From: Salinispora tropica CNB-440
GTDB lineage: Bacteria > Actinomycetota > Actinomycetes > Mycobacteriales > Micromonosporaceae
Length of the DNA: 64,000 bases
Assembly: GCF_000016425.1 (NCBI RefSeq)
Contig: NC_009380.1
Span: 4,778,144 to 4,842,143 of the forward strand
Direction of reading: 5' to 3'
Shown here piece by piece: positions 51,873 to 59,875 of the stretch; positions within the stretch are counted from its first letter, which is position 1; each line of letters opens with the position of its first letter. The position numbers and the translations under genes were made by a program. The notes under the pieces are model-generated. The model had not been told where the DNA came from. It saw only the letters and a program-made list of their open reading frames with translations, and did not search any database.

Positions 51873-52358
51873 TCAGGCTTCGGTCAGCACCTTGTCGAGC
51901 AGCGTCTCCGCCTCGTCCTTGGTGCTCTTTTCGGCCAATGCGACCTCACCGACGAGAATGTCGCGGGCCTTGGCGAGCATGCGCTTCTCGCCTGCGGACA
52001 GCCCCCGCTCCCGCTCCCGACGCCACAAATCACGGACAACCTCGGCCACCTTCAGCGGATTACCGGAGGCCAGCTTCTCCAGATTCGCCTTGTAACGCCG
52101 TGACCAGTTGGTCGGCTCCTCGGTGTGCGGAGCCCGGAGAACGTCGAAGACCTTGCCGAGGCCCTCTTCGCCGACCACCTCGCGCACACCCACGATCTCG
52201 GCATTCTCCGCGGGAACCCGGACCGTTAGGTCACCCTGCGCGACCCTGAGAACGAGGTATTGCTTCTCCTCGCCCTTGATGACCCGAGTCTCGATTGCCT
52301 CGATGAGTGCGGCCCCGTGGTGGGGGTAAACAACGGTCTCGCCGACACTGAAAACCAT
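51873..52358 (-). CDS. carD: CarD family RNA polymerase-binding regulator
   Basis: A 161-residue protein that stabilises open promoter complexes, especially at ribosomal RNA promoters, and is essential in mycobacteria. The N-terminal Tudor-like polymerase-interaction domain begins MVFSVGETVVYPHHGAALIEAIETR. The C-terminal DNA-binding helices contain NWSRRYKANLEKLASGNPLKVAEVVRDLWRRERERGLSAGEKRMLAKARDIL with the conserved Trp. ATG 52358 has GAAAGGGG upstream. A 14-base palindrome lies about 40 bases before the start. Confidence 0.95.
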   Translation of the reverse strand: MVFSVGETVVYPHHGAALIEAIETRVIKGEEKQYLVLRVAQGDLTVRVPAENAEIVGVREVVGEEGLGKVFDVLRAPHTEEPTNWSRRYKANLEKLASGNPLKVAEVVRDLWRRERERGLSAGEKRMLAKARDILVGEVALAEKSTKDEAETLLDKVLTEA

Positions 52359-52399
52359 AGGTTCGAAACCCCTTTCGCTGTGTCTAGGGTAACACGCTC

Positions 52400-52413
52400 A
52401 GACACCGGTGTCT
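52400..52413. promoter_or_regulatory. Perfect palindrome in the carD promoter region
   Basis: AGACACCGGTGTCT (52400-52413) is a perfect 14-base palindrome about 42 bases upstream of the carD ATG. Between them GTGTTACCCTAGACAC could hold the -10 region. The position suits an operator at -35 to -50. The regulator is unknown. Confidence 0.45.
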
Positions 52414-52471
52414 CACCGCTGCCCTGACCGTTGGCGCAGCTCAGGGGCCCTGTGAGAGGGATTTCTTCAGC

Positions 52472-52499
52472 TTGACAGGCAGCCAGACCGAAGTAATAA
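52472..52499 (+). promoter_or_regulatory. Putative promoter upstream of the thioredoxin-fold gene
   Basis: TTGACA (52472-52477) and TAATAA (52494-52499) are spaced by 16 bases on the plus strand, a strong match to the housekeeping consensus and unusual in this G+C-rich sequence. The next plus-strand gene starts at 52681. The 322 bases between carD and that gene contain no other gene I can support. Confidence 0.45.
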
Positions 52500-52680
52500 A
52501 CACGCTCCGTGACGGCAATATGCTGCCACGGTTGGGTGACGAAACCCGGGATCTGGGGCGATGCACTCGACTCATCGTAGCCCGTGTCCCCGGCACGCGC
52601 CCACGCCTGGCGGGAGTAGGCCCGGTACGGCAGGCTGAACGAGAGCCCGCCTCAGGCTCGCCAAGAATCCAGGGGGTTCG

Positions 52681-53352
52681 ATGGGCAGGCCCGCCGCAGA
52701 CGACGACTCCGGACTGCCGGACCTGCCGCCCGAATGGGGCCGGGTGGTCGTACCCAACAACGCCGCCGAGCTCTCGGCCGAGGCCGAACAGATCCGCCGA
52801 GAACTGAACCGGCCGACCCCGTCCGGTTCGGTCGTGCCCACGCTGCTGGCACTCCTGGTGGTAATGGTCACCGTGTTGGCCGGGCTGAGCGCGACCATCT
52901 GGGCCCAGTCACCCCCCGCCCCTTTGGCGTCAACCCCCGCCACCCCCGCACCGCCAACGGATCTGATCGGGCGGACCATGCCCGCGTTCGACCTGGTGGA
53001 CAACGGTCAACCGGTGCCGCTGCGGGGTCTGCTGCCCGCCGTTATCCTCCTCGCCGACGCGTGCGCCTGCCCAGCCGAGGTGGCCAGCACCGTCGCCGTC
53101 GCGCCGCCCGGGGTCACCGTGATCGCCATCAACCCCGACCCCGCCGTACGCGACGCACCCCCCGCCCCGCCGAACACCCTTCGCGCGCTCGACGACCCGG
53201 CCGACGGGTTACGAGCCTTCCTGCGCCTACCGCCCCGGGCCGACGTGGTCAGCGCGCTGCTCGTGGACCGCTCCGGCACCGTGCGGAAGCTGGTCCCCGA
53301 GCTCCACTCCACCGCCGACTACGAACCCGAACTGGCCCGCCTCGCCAACTGA
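52681..53352 (+). CDS. Membrane-anchored protein with thioredoxin-like domain
   Basis: A 223-residue protein with one helix at about 49-74 (VPTLLALLVVMVTVLAGLSATIWA). The extracytoplasmic part (about 95-223) has the flow of a redoxin fold: IGRTMPAFDLVDNGQPVPLRGLLPAVILLADACACPAEV, then VTVIAINPDP and VSALLVDRSGTVRKLV. Instead of CxxC there is a C-A-C pair (near residues 127-129), so disulfide exchange is uncertain. It lies between carD and the type III polyketide synthase gene and is convergent with the latter. The role is not known. Confidence 0.75.
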   Translation: MGRPAADDDSGLPDLPPEWGRVVVPNNAAELSAEAEQIRRELNRPTPSGSVVPTLLALLVVMVTVLAGLSATIWAQSPPAPLASTPATPAPPTDLIGRTMPAFDLVDNGQPVPLRGLLPAVILLADACACPAEVASTVAVAPPGVTVIAINPDPAVRDAPPAPPNTLRALDDPADGLRAFLRLPPRADVVSALLVDRSGTVRKLVPELHSTADYEPELARLAN

Positions 53353-53449
53353 CCCGAACCCGCACCAACCGACCACGACAGCGGGAGCCCGACCGCCGCC
53401 GGACCTGCAACCGGTGCCACGTCGGGCCCACTCATCCGCGACGGTCGAC

Positions 53450-54499
53450 TCAGACGGGCCCTTCGAGTAGGGCCGCGTACAGGGTCAGGCCAGGGCCGAA
53501 GGCCAACATCACCACCCGTCGCGCCGGATCGACCGCTCGGCGCAGTCGGTCCAGTGCCAACAACACCGTCGGCGACGAACAGTTGCCGTGCTCTGCCAGC
53601 GTCTCCCGGGACGCCGCCAGGGCGGCCGCCGGCAGGGCGAGTTCCCGCTCCACCACGTTGAGAATGCGGGGGCCACCCGGGTGCACCGCCCAGCCGTCCA
53701 CCTCCGATCGGTGCGTGCCGTGCCGGGCGAGCAGGCCGTCCACCAACGCCCGTACCTGCGTGGAGAGCACCTGCGGCACCTTCGGCGACAGCCCCATCCG
53801 GAATCCGGCATCGGTGACATCCCAGGTCATGTGATCGGCGGTGGAGGTGTCGGTCACCGAGGCGACCTCACGTACCGCATACCCGGGGCCGCCGGGTACG
53901 ACAACGGCGGCCACCGCGGCGTCGGAGAAGAGCGCGTGCGAGACGATCTGCTGGGTGTCCACCCGGGCGGTGGAGGGCTGAATGTGCAGGCTGGTCAGCT
54001 CGGCGCAGAGCAGCAGGGCGGGTCGACCCCGGGCGGTCACGAAGTCACTCGCCACGCCCAGCCCCGGCAACGCGGCATAGCAGCCCATGTGGCCGACGAA
54101 GACCCGCTGCGTGCCCGGCGCCATGCCCAGGTCCCGGGCGAGGAGGATGTCCAGCCCCGGGGTTGCGTAGCCGGTGCACGAACACACCACGAAGAGCCCG
54201 ACGTCCCCGGCGGCCAGACCGGCGGCGGTGAGCGCCCGTCCCACCGCCTCCTTGCCCAAAGGCAGGGCCTCCACCTGATAACGCCGCATCCGCCGTTCGG
54301 TTGGCCAGTCGGAGACATCCTCCAGCAGCGGATTCACCGCGGCCTGCCGGCGGTTCACCCCCGAGTTGGCGAAGATCCGTTGAGCCAGGGCTCGGGTGGT
54401 TCCGGAGAAGTGCCGCGCGAAGAAGCCGTCCCACAGCTCACCCTGGTCGGCGGACGGCGGATGCGCCGTACCGATTCCCGCGATCACCGGCACGGCCAT
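53450..54499 (-). CDS. Type III polyketide synthase
   Basis: A 349-residue homodimeric thiolase-fold synthase related to chalcone and alkylresorcinol synthases. The triad is Cys140 in GHMGCYAALPG, His273 in AVHPGGPRIL and Asn306 in HGNCSSPTVL. STGF-like entrance segment reads CSCTGYATPG. It condenses an acyl-CoA starter with malonyl or methylmalonyl-CoA to resorcinol- or pyrone-type products. It is followed upstream on the same strand by an acyl-CoA-dehydrogenase-fold gene and a methyltransferase, with a divergent UbiA prenyltransferase: a compact biosynthetic cluster. Start ATG 54499; the 34-base gap to the ACAD gene favours one transcript. Confidence 0.92.
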   Translation of the reverse strand: MAVPVIAGIGTAHPPSADQGELWDGFFARHFSGTTRALAQRIFANSGVNRRQAAVNPLLEDVSDWPTERRMRRYQVEALPLGKEAVGRALTAAGLAAGDVGLFVVCSCTGYATPGLDILLARDLGMAPGTQRVFVGHMGCYAALPGLGVASDFVTARGRPALLLCAELTSLHIQPSTARVDTQQIVSHALFSDAAVAAVVVPGGPGYAVREVASVTDTSTADHMTWDVTDAGFRMGLSPKVPQVLSTQVRALVDGLLARHGTHRSEVDGWAVHPGGPRILNVVERELALPAAALAASRETLAEHGNCSSPTVLLALDRLRRAVDPARRVVMLAFGPGLTLYAALLEGPV

Positions 54500-54533
54500 G
54501 ATGCCCACCCTTCGTCTCGATGTCCCAGCACGT

Positions 54534-55697
54534 TCACCAACGAGGGGCCGACCCATCGCGGTCCGGGTCACCACCGAGTACGGCGATACCGAGCCAGTCC
54601 GCGCAGACGTCGGACGTGGCGGGGTGCAGCGAACCGCAACGCGCGTCCCGGTAGAGCCGCTCCAGCGGATGCCCCCGCCGAGTGGCCGCCGTACCGGCCG
54701 CCTCGAGCACCGAGGCCGCGACGTCGGCCGCCGTGGTGCCCGCCAGCAGCTTCGCCCGCCAGACCCAACGGTTGGTCTCGGCGTCACCTGGCGCCTCGTC
54801 CACCCGCCGCGCCGCCTCCGCCACCACCAGGTCCGCCGCGGCCACCGCCGCGTCGGCGCGACCGAGCCGGGCCCGAACCGCCGGCAGACCACCGAGGTCA
54901 CGGGCGTTCAGGTGCTCCGCCGCGGCGTCGATCGCCGCCCGCGCGACCCCAACGTAGACCGCGGCGTAACTCGCGACCAGCCAGTGCGGCATCAACTGCG
55001 CGACGACCAGAGCCAGCCCCTCGACGCCGCCGAGCAGCCGGTCAGCCGGTGCCGTGACATCCAGGTGCAGGTCGTGCGAGGAGGTGGACCGCATGCCCAG
55101 CGAGTCCCAGGTCTCCTCGACGGCCAGCCCGTCCCCCGCCGGCACGAGAAACTGGGAGACCACCGAAGGATCACCCGCGCTACGGGCGGCCACCAGATAG
55201 CCGTCGGCGTGACCGGCGCCGGAGCAGAAGGTCTTGCTCCCCTTGATCCGCCAGCCGCCGTCAACCGGCTCGTACACCGTGCTCAGCCGCGAGAGCCGGG
55301 CTCCCGCCCCGCGTTCGCTCATCGCCACCGCATACCAGGAACCATCCGCCGCCGCACGCAGCAGTCGATCCCGCGCCGCCAGCGCCTCGTTCGGCATCCC
55401 GAGCGCCTCGGCCAGTTCCTCGGTCACCGCGCCCAGCGCCCCGGTGACCGAGGCGTGCATGTTGAACACCAGCGCGGTCGCGCCGTTTCCCCGGGCCAGC
55501 TCGGTCGCGACGGCCGCGTACTCCCCGAAGGTGGCCCCCAGGCCGCCAAGCTCCCGCGGCACCATCAGGCCGAACAGGCCCGCCTCCCGGAGGTCTCGGA
55601 AGTCGTCGGCGGGGAAGGTGCCCTCCCGGTCGTGGTCGGCCGCCCGAGCGGCGAATCGCGGCGCCAACCGGCGGGCCACCTGCACAGCCTGCATCAT
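54534..55697 (-). CDS. Acyl-CoA dehydrogenase-fold flavoprotein
   Basis: A 387-residue flavoenzyme. N-terminal helical domain (GLFGLMVPRELGGLGATFGEYA), middle beta domain (AVAMSERGAGARLSRLSTVYEPVDGGWRIKGSKTFCSG) and C-terminal helical domain (VGVARAAIDAAAEHLNARD) are complete. The catalytic Glu of true acyl-CoA dehydrogenases is not clear in the final third, so it may be a hydroxylase or monooxygenase of the same fold that oxidises the aromatic product of the neighbouring type III synthase. Its ATG overlaps the methyltransferase stop (ATGA). Confidence 0.87.
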   Translation of the reverse strand: MMQAVQVARRLAPRFAARAADHDREGTFPADDFRDLREAGLFGLMVPRELGGLGATFGEYAAVATELARGNGATALVFNMHASVTGALGAVTEELAEALGMPNEALAARDRLLRAAADGSWYAVAMSERGAGARLSRLSTVYEPVDGGWRIKGSKTFCSGAGHADGYLVAARSAGDPSVVSQFLVPAGDGLAVEETWDSLGMRSTSSHDLHLDVTAPADRLLGGVEGLALVVAQLMPHWLVASYAAVYVGVARAAIDAAAEHLNARDLGGLPAVRARLGRADAAVAAADLVVAEAARRVDEAPGDAETNRWVWRAKLLAGTTAADVAASVLEAAGTAATRRGHPLERLYRDARCGSLHPATSDVCADWLGIAVLGGDPDRDGSAPRW

Positions 55698-56464
55698 GGA
55701 ACCGTCCCCTCCTCGGGTACATCCGTCCGCGTCTGATCGCGCTCGCGCCGGCCCCAGCCCTGGTAGAGCACCGCCGTTGACCAGGTCGGCACGATGCGTG
55801 GAGGCGCCCCGACCGCACCCCTTGCCCGCCGGGCCAGCCAGCCGAGCACCCGGGTCAGCTGCGGCCGAATGCCACGCAGCCGCAGGTCAACGCCGTGCCG
55901 GGCGCACTCGGCGGTCAGCGCGCGGGCATCCACGAACAACCGTGGGTCGTGGATGCCCCGTGGGACCGTGGGAAGCCGCTCGCCGATGTGGACGGCCAGC
56001 AGGCGGCTCAACGCGGTGTCGTTGAGCGTGTCGAGGACGAGCAGCCCTCCCGGACGGAGCAGGCGGCAGGCCTCAGCCACCACCCGTCGCCAGTCGGGAA
56101 CATGCTCCAGCAGCTCGCCCGCGGCCACCACGTCGGCGCAGCCGGAGGCGAGCGGCACGGCGGTCGCATCGGCGTTGACCACCGTCACCCCATGCTCGGC
56201 GGCTTGGCGCAGCGCCGAACGGGTGAGGTCAACCCCAACATGTCGATAGCCCTTGCCGGCGAGGTGCGGGGCGAGGAGCCCGGCACCGCAGCCGAGGTCG
56301 ACCAGGAGGGCGTCGGGACGCGACGCCGCGGGCACCATCGCCGCCCGGGACTCGGCCAACCAGTGCAGCATGGCGAACACGCCGTCCGGCCGCCACCACT
56401 CCCCGGCCAGGTCGTCGTACTGGCGCGGATCATTGCGCGGTAGGGTGCGGCCCGCGTCTGGCAT
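55694..56464 (-). CDS. SAM-dependent class I methyltransferase (UbiG-like)
   Basis: A 256-residue Rossmann methyltransferase. SAM-binding motif I is LLVDLGCGAGLLAPHLAGKG (about 53-72), followed by GVDLT, VNADATAVPL, GELLEHVPDW and RPGGLLVLDTLN. The overall layout is like UbiG/3-demethylubiquinone methyltransferase, which O-methylates catechol or quinol hydroxyls. In this setting it probably O-methylates an alkyl resorcinol or hydroquinone (inference). It is the first gene of a three-gene run ending in the type III synthase. Confidence 0.88.
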   Translation of the reverse strand: MPDAGRTLPRNDPRQYDDLAGEWWRPDGVFAMLHWLAESRAAMVPAASRPDALLVDLGCGAGLLAPHLAGKGYRHVGVDLTRSALRQAAEHGVTVVNADATAVPLASGCADVVAAGELLEHVPDWRRVVAEACRLLRPGGLLVLDTLNDTALSRLLAVHIGERLPTVPRGIHDPRLFVDARALTAECARHGVDLRLRGIRPQLTRVLGWLARRARGAVGAPPRIVPTWSTAVLYQGWGRRERDQTRTDVPEEGTVP

Positions 56465-56509
56465 GGACCGAGCGTGGCACGACTGCCCGGTAACGACCAG
56501 ACTTCCCTC

Positions 56510-57442
56510 ATGACCTCCTCAGTGCTACGGCGTGTCGCGCGGGTGCTGACCCGGCCGGACCGAGCCGGACCCGCGGCCGGCGGCACTGGGCCGGTAGCCG
56601 CGCGCACCAGGCCGGTGGTGGCCCTGCTCCGGGCGAGTCACCCAGAACCAGCGGCCGCGGTCACCACCGTGGCCGGCCTGCTCGCCTGGGGGGTCGGGCA
56701 CCGGCCGGCGGGGGTGGTCGCCGTGGTGCTCACCGTGGCCGCCAGCCAGCTGGCCGTCGGGTGGACCAACGACGCGCTCGACGCGAAGCGGGACGCCGTG
56801 GTCGGGCGGCCCGACAAGCCGGTCGCCACCGGTCTGGTCGGCCGACGCACGACCGCTCTGGCCGCCGCGGCGGCCGCCCTCGCCACCCCGGCAGTCGCGC
56901 TGACGACGAACCCGGCCGCCGCGGCCGTAGCCACCGCTGGCCTGCTCTCCGCGTTGCTCTATGACTGGCCGCTGAAGTCCTCGCCCCTGTCGGTCCTGCC
57001 CTACTCGGTCTCCTTCGGGTCGCTGCCGGCCTTCATCGTGCTGGCCCTGCCGGGTGTTGAAGTCCCACCGGTCTGGCTGGTCACCGCCGCGGCCCTCCTC
57101 GGCGCGGGCGCGCACTTCGCGAACGTGTTACCCGATCTCGACGACGATGCCCGCACCGGGGTCCGCGGGCTGCCCCACCGGCTCGGCGCGGGCGGCAGCC
57201 GGACCGCCGCGATCGGGCTCCTTCTCGCCGCGACCGCCACGCTGGTCCTCGGGCCGCCCGGACCGCCGTCACCGGTCGGGCTCGCCACGGTGACCGTCGC
57301 CGTCCTGACACCACCTCTGCTCTGGTGCGGCGAGCGTGTCACCAACCGCGCCCGGACCCGTTCGGTGGCCGCCTTCCGAGCGGTTTTGATAATCGCTCTC
57401 ATCGACGTGATTCTGCTCGTGACCAGCGGGCCGCTGGCCTGA
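56510..57442 (+). CDS. UbiA family prenyltransferase
   Basis: A 310-residue integral membrane prenyltransferase with about eight to nine helices. The first aspartate motif is N87-D88-x2-D91-x3-D95 in NDALDAKRDAVVGRPDKP. The second is around DLDDDARTG (about 205-212), followed by YDWPLK-type membrane contact earlier (YDWPLKSSPLS). It should transfer a prenyl chain to an aromatic acceptor in the membrane. Divergent from the methyltransferase by 45 bases, it is part of the type III polyketide cluster. Start ATG 56510 gives the usual short basic head. Confidence 0.9.
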   Translation: MTSSVLRRVARVLTRPDRAGPAAGGTGPVAARTRPVVALLRASHPEPAAAVTTVAGLLAWGVGHRPAGVVAVVLTVAASQLAVGWTNDALDAKRDAVVGRPDKPVATGLVGRRTTALAAAAAALATPAVALTTNPAAAAVATAGLLSALLYDWPLKSSPLSVLPYSVSFGSLPAFIVLALPGVEVPPVWLVTAAALLGAGAHFANVLPDLDDDARTGVRGLPHRLGAGGSRTAAIGLLLAATATLVLGPPGPPSPVGLATVTVAVLTPPLLWCGERVTNRARTRSVAAFRAVLIIALIDVILLVTSGPLA

Positions 57443-57579
57443 ACGCCCCCGCGGAGGTGGCATCCCCGGGTCGGCGTGCGGAACTGGATCAGGCCCAACT
57501 ACCCTGGAGCGCGGTCTGCACGGGCATGGCCACCGTGTCCGGCGTACGACCGGGCCCGATCATGACGAGGAGGACCGAC

Positions 57580-58269
57580 GTGACGCGCTCGATCAGGGGT
57601 TCCCACCGGTCGGCCCTGCTACTGGCCGGGCTGGCAACGAGTGGGCTACTGCTCGCCGGATGCAGCGCCGGCCAGGTTGCCGAGACCGCCGGCACCGTAC
57701 CGTCGGTCCAGGGCGTCAACGTCGCGAGCGACAACGGCGACTTCGCCATTCGTAGCCTGCTGATCGCCTACCCGGGCGTGGACGGCTACCAGGCCGGCGA
57801 CGACGCGAACCTGGACGTGGTCCTCTACAACGACTCGCCGGACCCGGTCACGGTGACCGTCACCACCGAAGACGCCCGGGACGTCGTCCTCATCGATCCC
57901 CACGCCCCGCTCGGGGAGGGTTCGGCGGTGACGCCCACCCAGACCGAGTCCCCGGGGGCGGACGCCGGCCTCCCGCCCACCTCGCCCCCGGCGGGCCAGC
58001 CGGCCCAGATCACGGTGCCACCGCTGAGCCTCGTGCAGCTCAACTCGGAGGCGTCGACGGTGCTGCGGCTGATCGGCCTGGGCAAGCCGCTGCACGTCGG
58101 CGAGGCCATCTTCGTGACCTTCGACTTCGGTGGTACCACGATTCGGGCCGCGGCCCCGGTCTCCGTGCCGCTCAGCCCGGCCACTCCCCCGGAGCCGATC
58201 ATCGAGCGCCACACCGGCTTCGAGGAGCTGGAGGACGGGCACGGCGGTGAGGGTGGCTCCGGGCACTGA
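57580..58269 (+). CDS. Putative lipoprotein (hypothetical)
   Basis: A 229-residue secreted protein with a lipobox ending LLLAG-C28, so it should be lipid-anchored on the outer face. The mature part has a beta-sandwich pattern (NLDVVLYNDSPDPVTVTVTTEDARDVVL) split by a Pro/Thr-rich segment (about 125-150), and an acidic Gly/His tail (ELEDGHGGEGGSGH). No enzyme motif is seen. GTG 57580 was chosen because GAGGAGG lies six bases upstream; ATG 57562 is the alternative. It precedes radA by 28 bases and may be co-transcribed. Confidence 0.75.
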   Translation: MTRSIRGSHRSALLLAGLATSGLLLAGCSAGQVAETAGTVPSVQGVNVASDNGDFAIRSLLIAYPGVDGYQAGDDANLDVVLYNDSPDPVTVTVTTEDARDVVLIDPHAPLGEGSAVTPTQTESPGADAGLPPTSPPAGQPAQITVPPLSLVQLNSEASTVLRLIGLGKPLHVGEAIFVTFDFGGTTIRAAAPVSVPLSPATPPEPIIERHTGFEELEDGHGGEGGSGH

Positions 58270-58297
58270 TCGCCGGCGCGACGGCTAACGTCCTGGT

Positions 58298-59743
58298 GTG
58301 ACCACCTCCCGATCCTCCCGTGCCGGCGCGACCGGCGGCCGCGCCCGCGCTGCCCGCGAGCCCCGCCCCGCCTACGAGTGCGACGCCTGTGGACACCAGC
58401 CACCGAAGTGGGTTGGCCGCTGCCCGGAGTGCGGCGAGTGGGGTTCGGTCGTCGAGTGCACGCTGACCGGCCCGACCGTCTCCGGCCGGGTGGTCAGTTC
58501 CCGGATGCCGGCTGAGCCCGCGCGGCCGATCGCCACCATCAGCGCCGCGCCCGCGCGGGCCCGCCCGACCGGCGTCAGCGAACTCGACCGGGTGCTCGGC
58601 GGTGGTCTGGTTCCGGGCGCGGTGGTGTTGCTCGCCGGCGAGCCGGGGGTCGGCAAGTCGACCCTGCTACTCGACGTGGCGCAGCAGTGGGCCGCCGGCG
58701 GCGCCAACCCCTCGCTCGTGGTCAGTGGCGAGGAGTCGGTCAGCCAGGTCCGGTTGCGCGCCGAGCGGATGGGCGCCTTACACGAGCAGCTCTACCTGGC
58801 CGCCGAGAGCGACCTCGCCGCGGTGCTCGGGCACCTGGACGCAGTCAAGCCGGGGCTGCTGGTGCTGGATTCGGTGCAGACGATCTCGACCACCGGCACC
58901 GAAGGGGTGCCCGGTGGGGTTACCCAGGTTCGCGCGGTCACCGCGGCCCTGGTGGCGGTCGCCAAGGAGCGGGGCATCGCGACTCTGTTGGTGGGGCACG
59001 TCACCAAGGACGGCCAGGTGGCCGGCCCACGGGTGTTGGAGCACCTGGTTGACGTGGTGCTGCACTTCGAAGGGGACAAGCACTCGTCCCTCCGGTTGGT
59101 GCGGGGGGTGAAGAACCGGTTCGGCGCGGCCGACGAGGTCGGCTGCTTCGAGATGCACGAGGGCGGCATCAGTAGCCTGGCCGACCCGTCCGGGCTCTTT
59201 CTCACCCGCTACTCGGAGCCGGTGCCCGGCACCTGCGTCACGGTGGCGATGGAGGGGCGACGTGCCCTGGTCACCGAGGTGCAGGCGCTGATCGGAGCGA
59301 CGGTGGCCGGGTCGCCACGGCGGACCGTCTCCGGGCTCGACTCCGCCCGACTCGCCATGGTTCTGGCAGTGCTCCAACGACGCACCGAGCGGTTGACCCT
59401 GCACGATCGGGAGGTCTTCGCGGCCACCGTTGGCGGCATCCGAGTCGTCGAGCCCGCCGCCGACCTGGCGGTCGCCCTGGCAGTCGCTTCCGGCGGGCTC
59501 AACCTCGCAATCACCCCGCACCTGGTGGCGATCGGGGAGGTTGGGCTCACCGGCGAGGTGCGCCGGGTCGGGGCGGTGCCACGCCGGTTGGCCGAGGCGA
59601 CCCGACTCGGCTTCCGGCTCGCGCTCGTGCCACCGGGCTGCGGTCCGGAGAGCACCGGCGTCCGCGCTGACCAGCTACGCGTGATCGAGGTCAGTGATGT
59701 CCGGGCCGCGCTCCAGGCCGTCGCACAGGCTTCTGCGGAATAA
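58298..59743 (+). CDS. radA: DNA repair protein RadA (Sms)
   Basis: A 481-residue RecA-related helicase that helps branch migration in recombination repair. A zinc finger with C28, C31, C42 and C45 starts it. The ATPase core has Walker A GEPGVGKST (114-122) and the RadA-specific KNRFG motif near 272, and a C-terminal Lon-protease-like domain follows (VAGSPRRTVSGLDSARLAMVLAVLQRR). GTG 58298 follows the lipoprotein stop by 28 bases. DisA follows after 132 bases, the conserved radA-disA neighbourhood. Confidence 0.95.
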   Translation: MTTSRSSRAGATGGRARAAREPRPAYECDACGHQPPKWVGRCPECGEWGSVVECTLTGPTVSGRVVSSRMPAEPARPIATISAAPARARPTGVSELDRVLGGGLVPGAVVLLAGEPGVGKSTLLLDVAQQWAAGGANPSLVVSGEESVSQVRLRAERMGALHEQLYLAAESDLAAVLGHLDAVKPGLLVLDSVQTISTTGTEGVPGGVTQVRAVTAALVAVAKERGIATLLVGHVTKDGQVAGPRVLEHLVDVVLHFEGDKHSSLRLVRGVKNRFGAADEVGCFEMHEGGISSLADPSGLFLTRYSEPVPGTCVTVAMEGRRALVTEVQALIGATVAGSPRRTVSGLDSARLAMVLAVLQRRTERLTLHDREVFAATVGGIRVVEPAADLAVALAVASGGLNLAITPHLVAIGEVGLTGEVRRVGAVPRRLAEATRLGFRLALVPPGCGPESTGVRADQLRVIEVSDVRAALQAVAQASAE

Positions 59744-59875
59744 CCTTCATATCTATCTATACCGGTAATTCCCAATAAACCATCCAAAAATGATGGAATC
59801 GGTTGATCCAGGCAGCACGACACATCACAGTAACCGCGGCAGCACCCACCGCAGAGTAGTCCGTAGACTGTCCTC

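Noticed and set aside
59744..59875. Riboswitch for cyclic di-AMP before disA
   Set aside because: The A/T-rich spacer has only a short hairpin (CCATC/GATGG) and no recognisable ydaO-type core.
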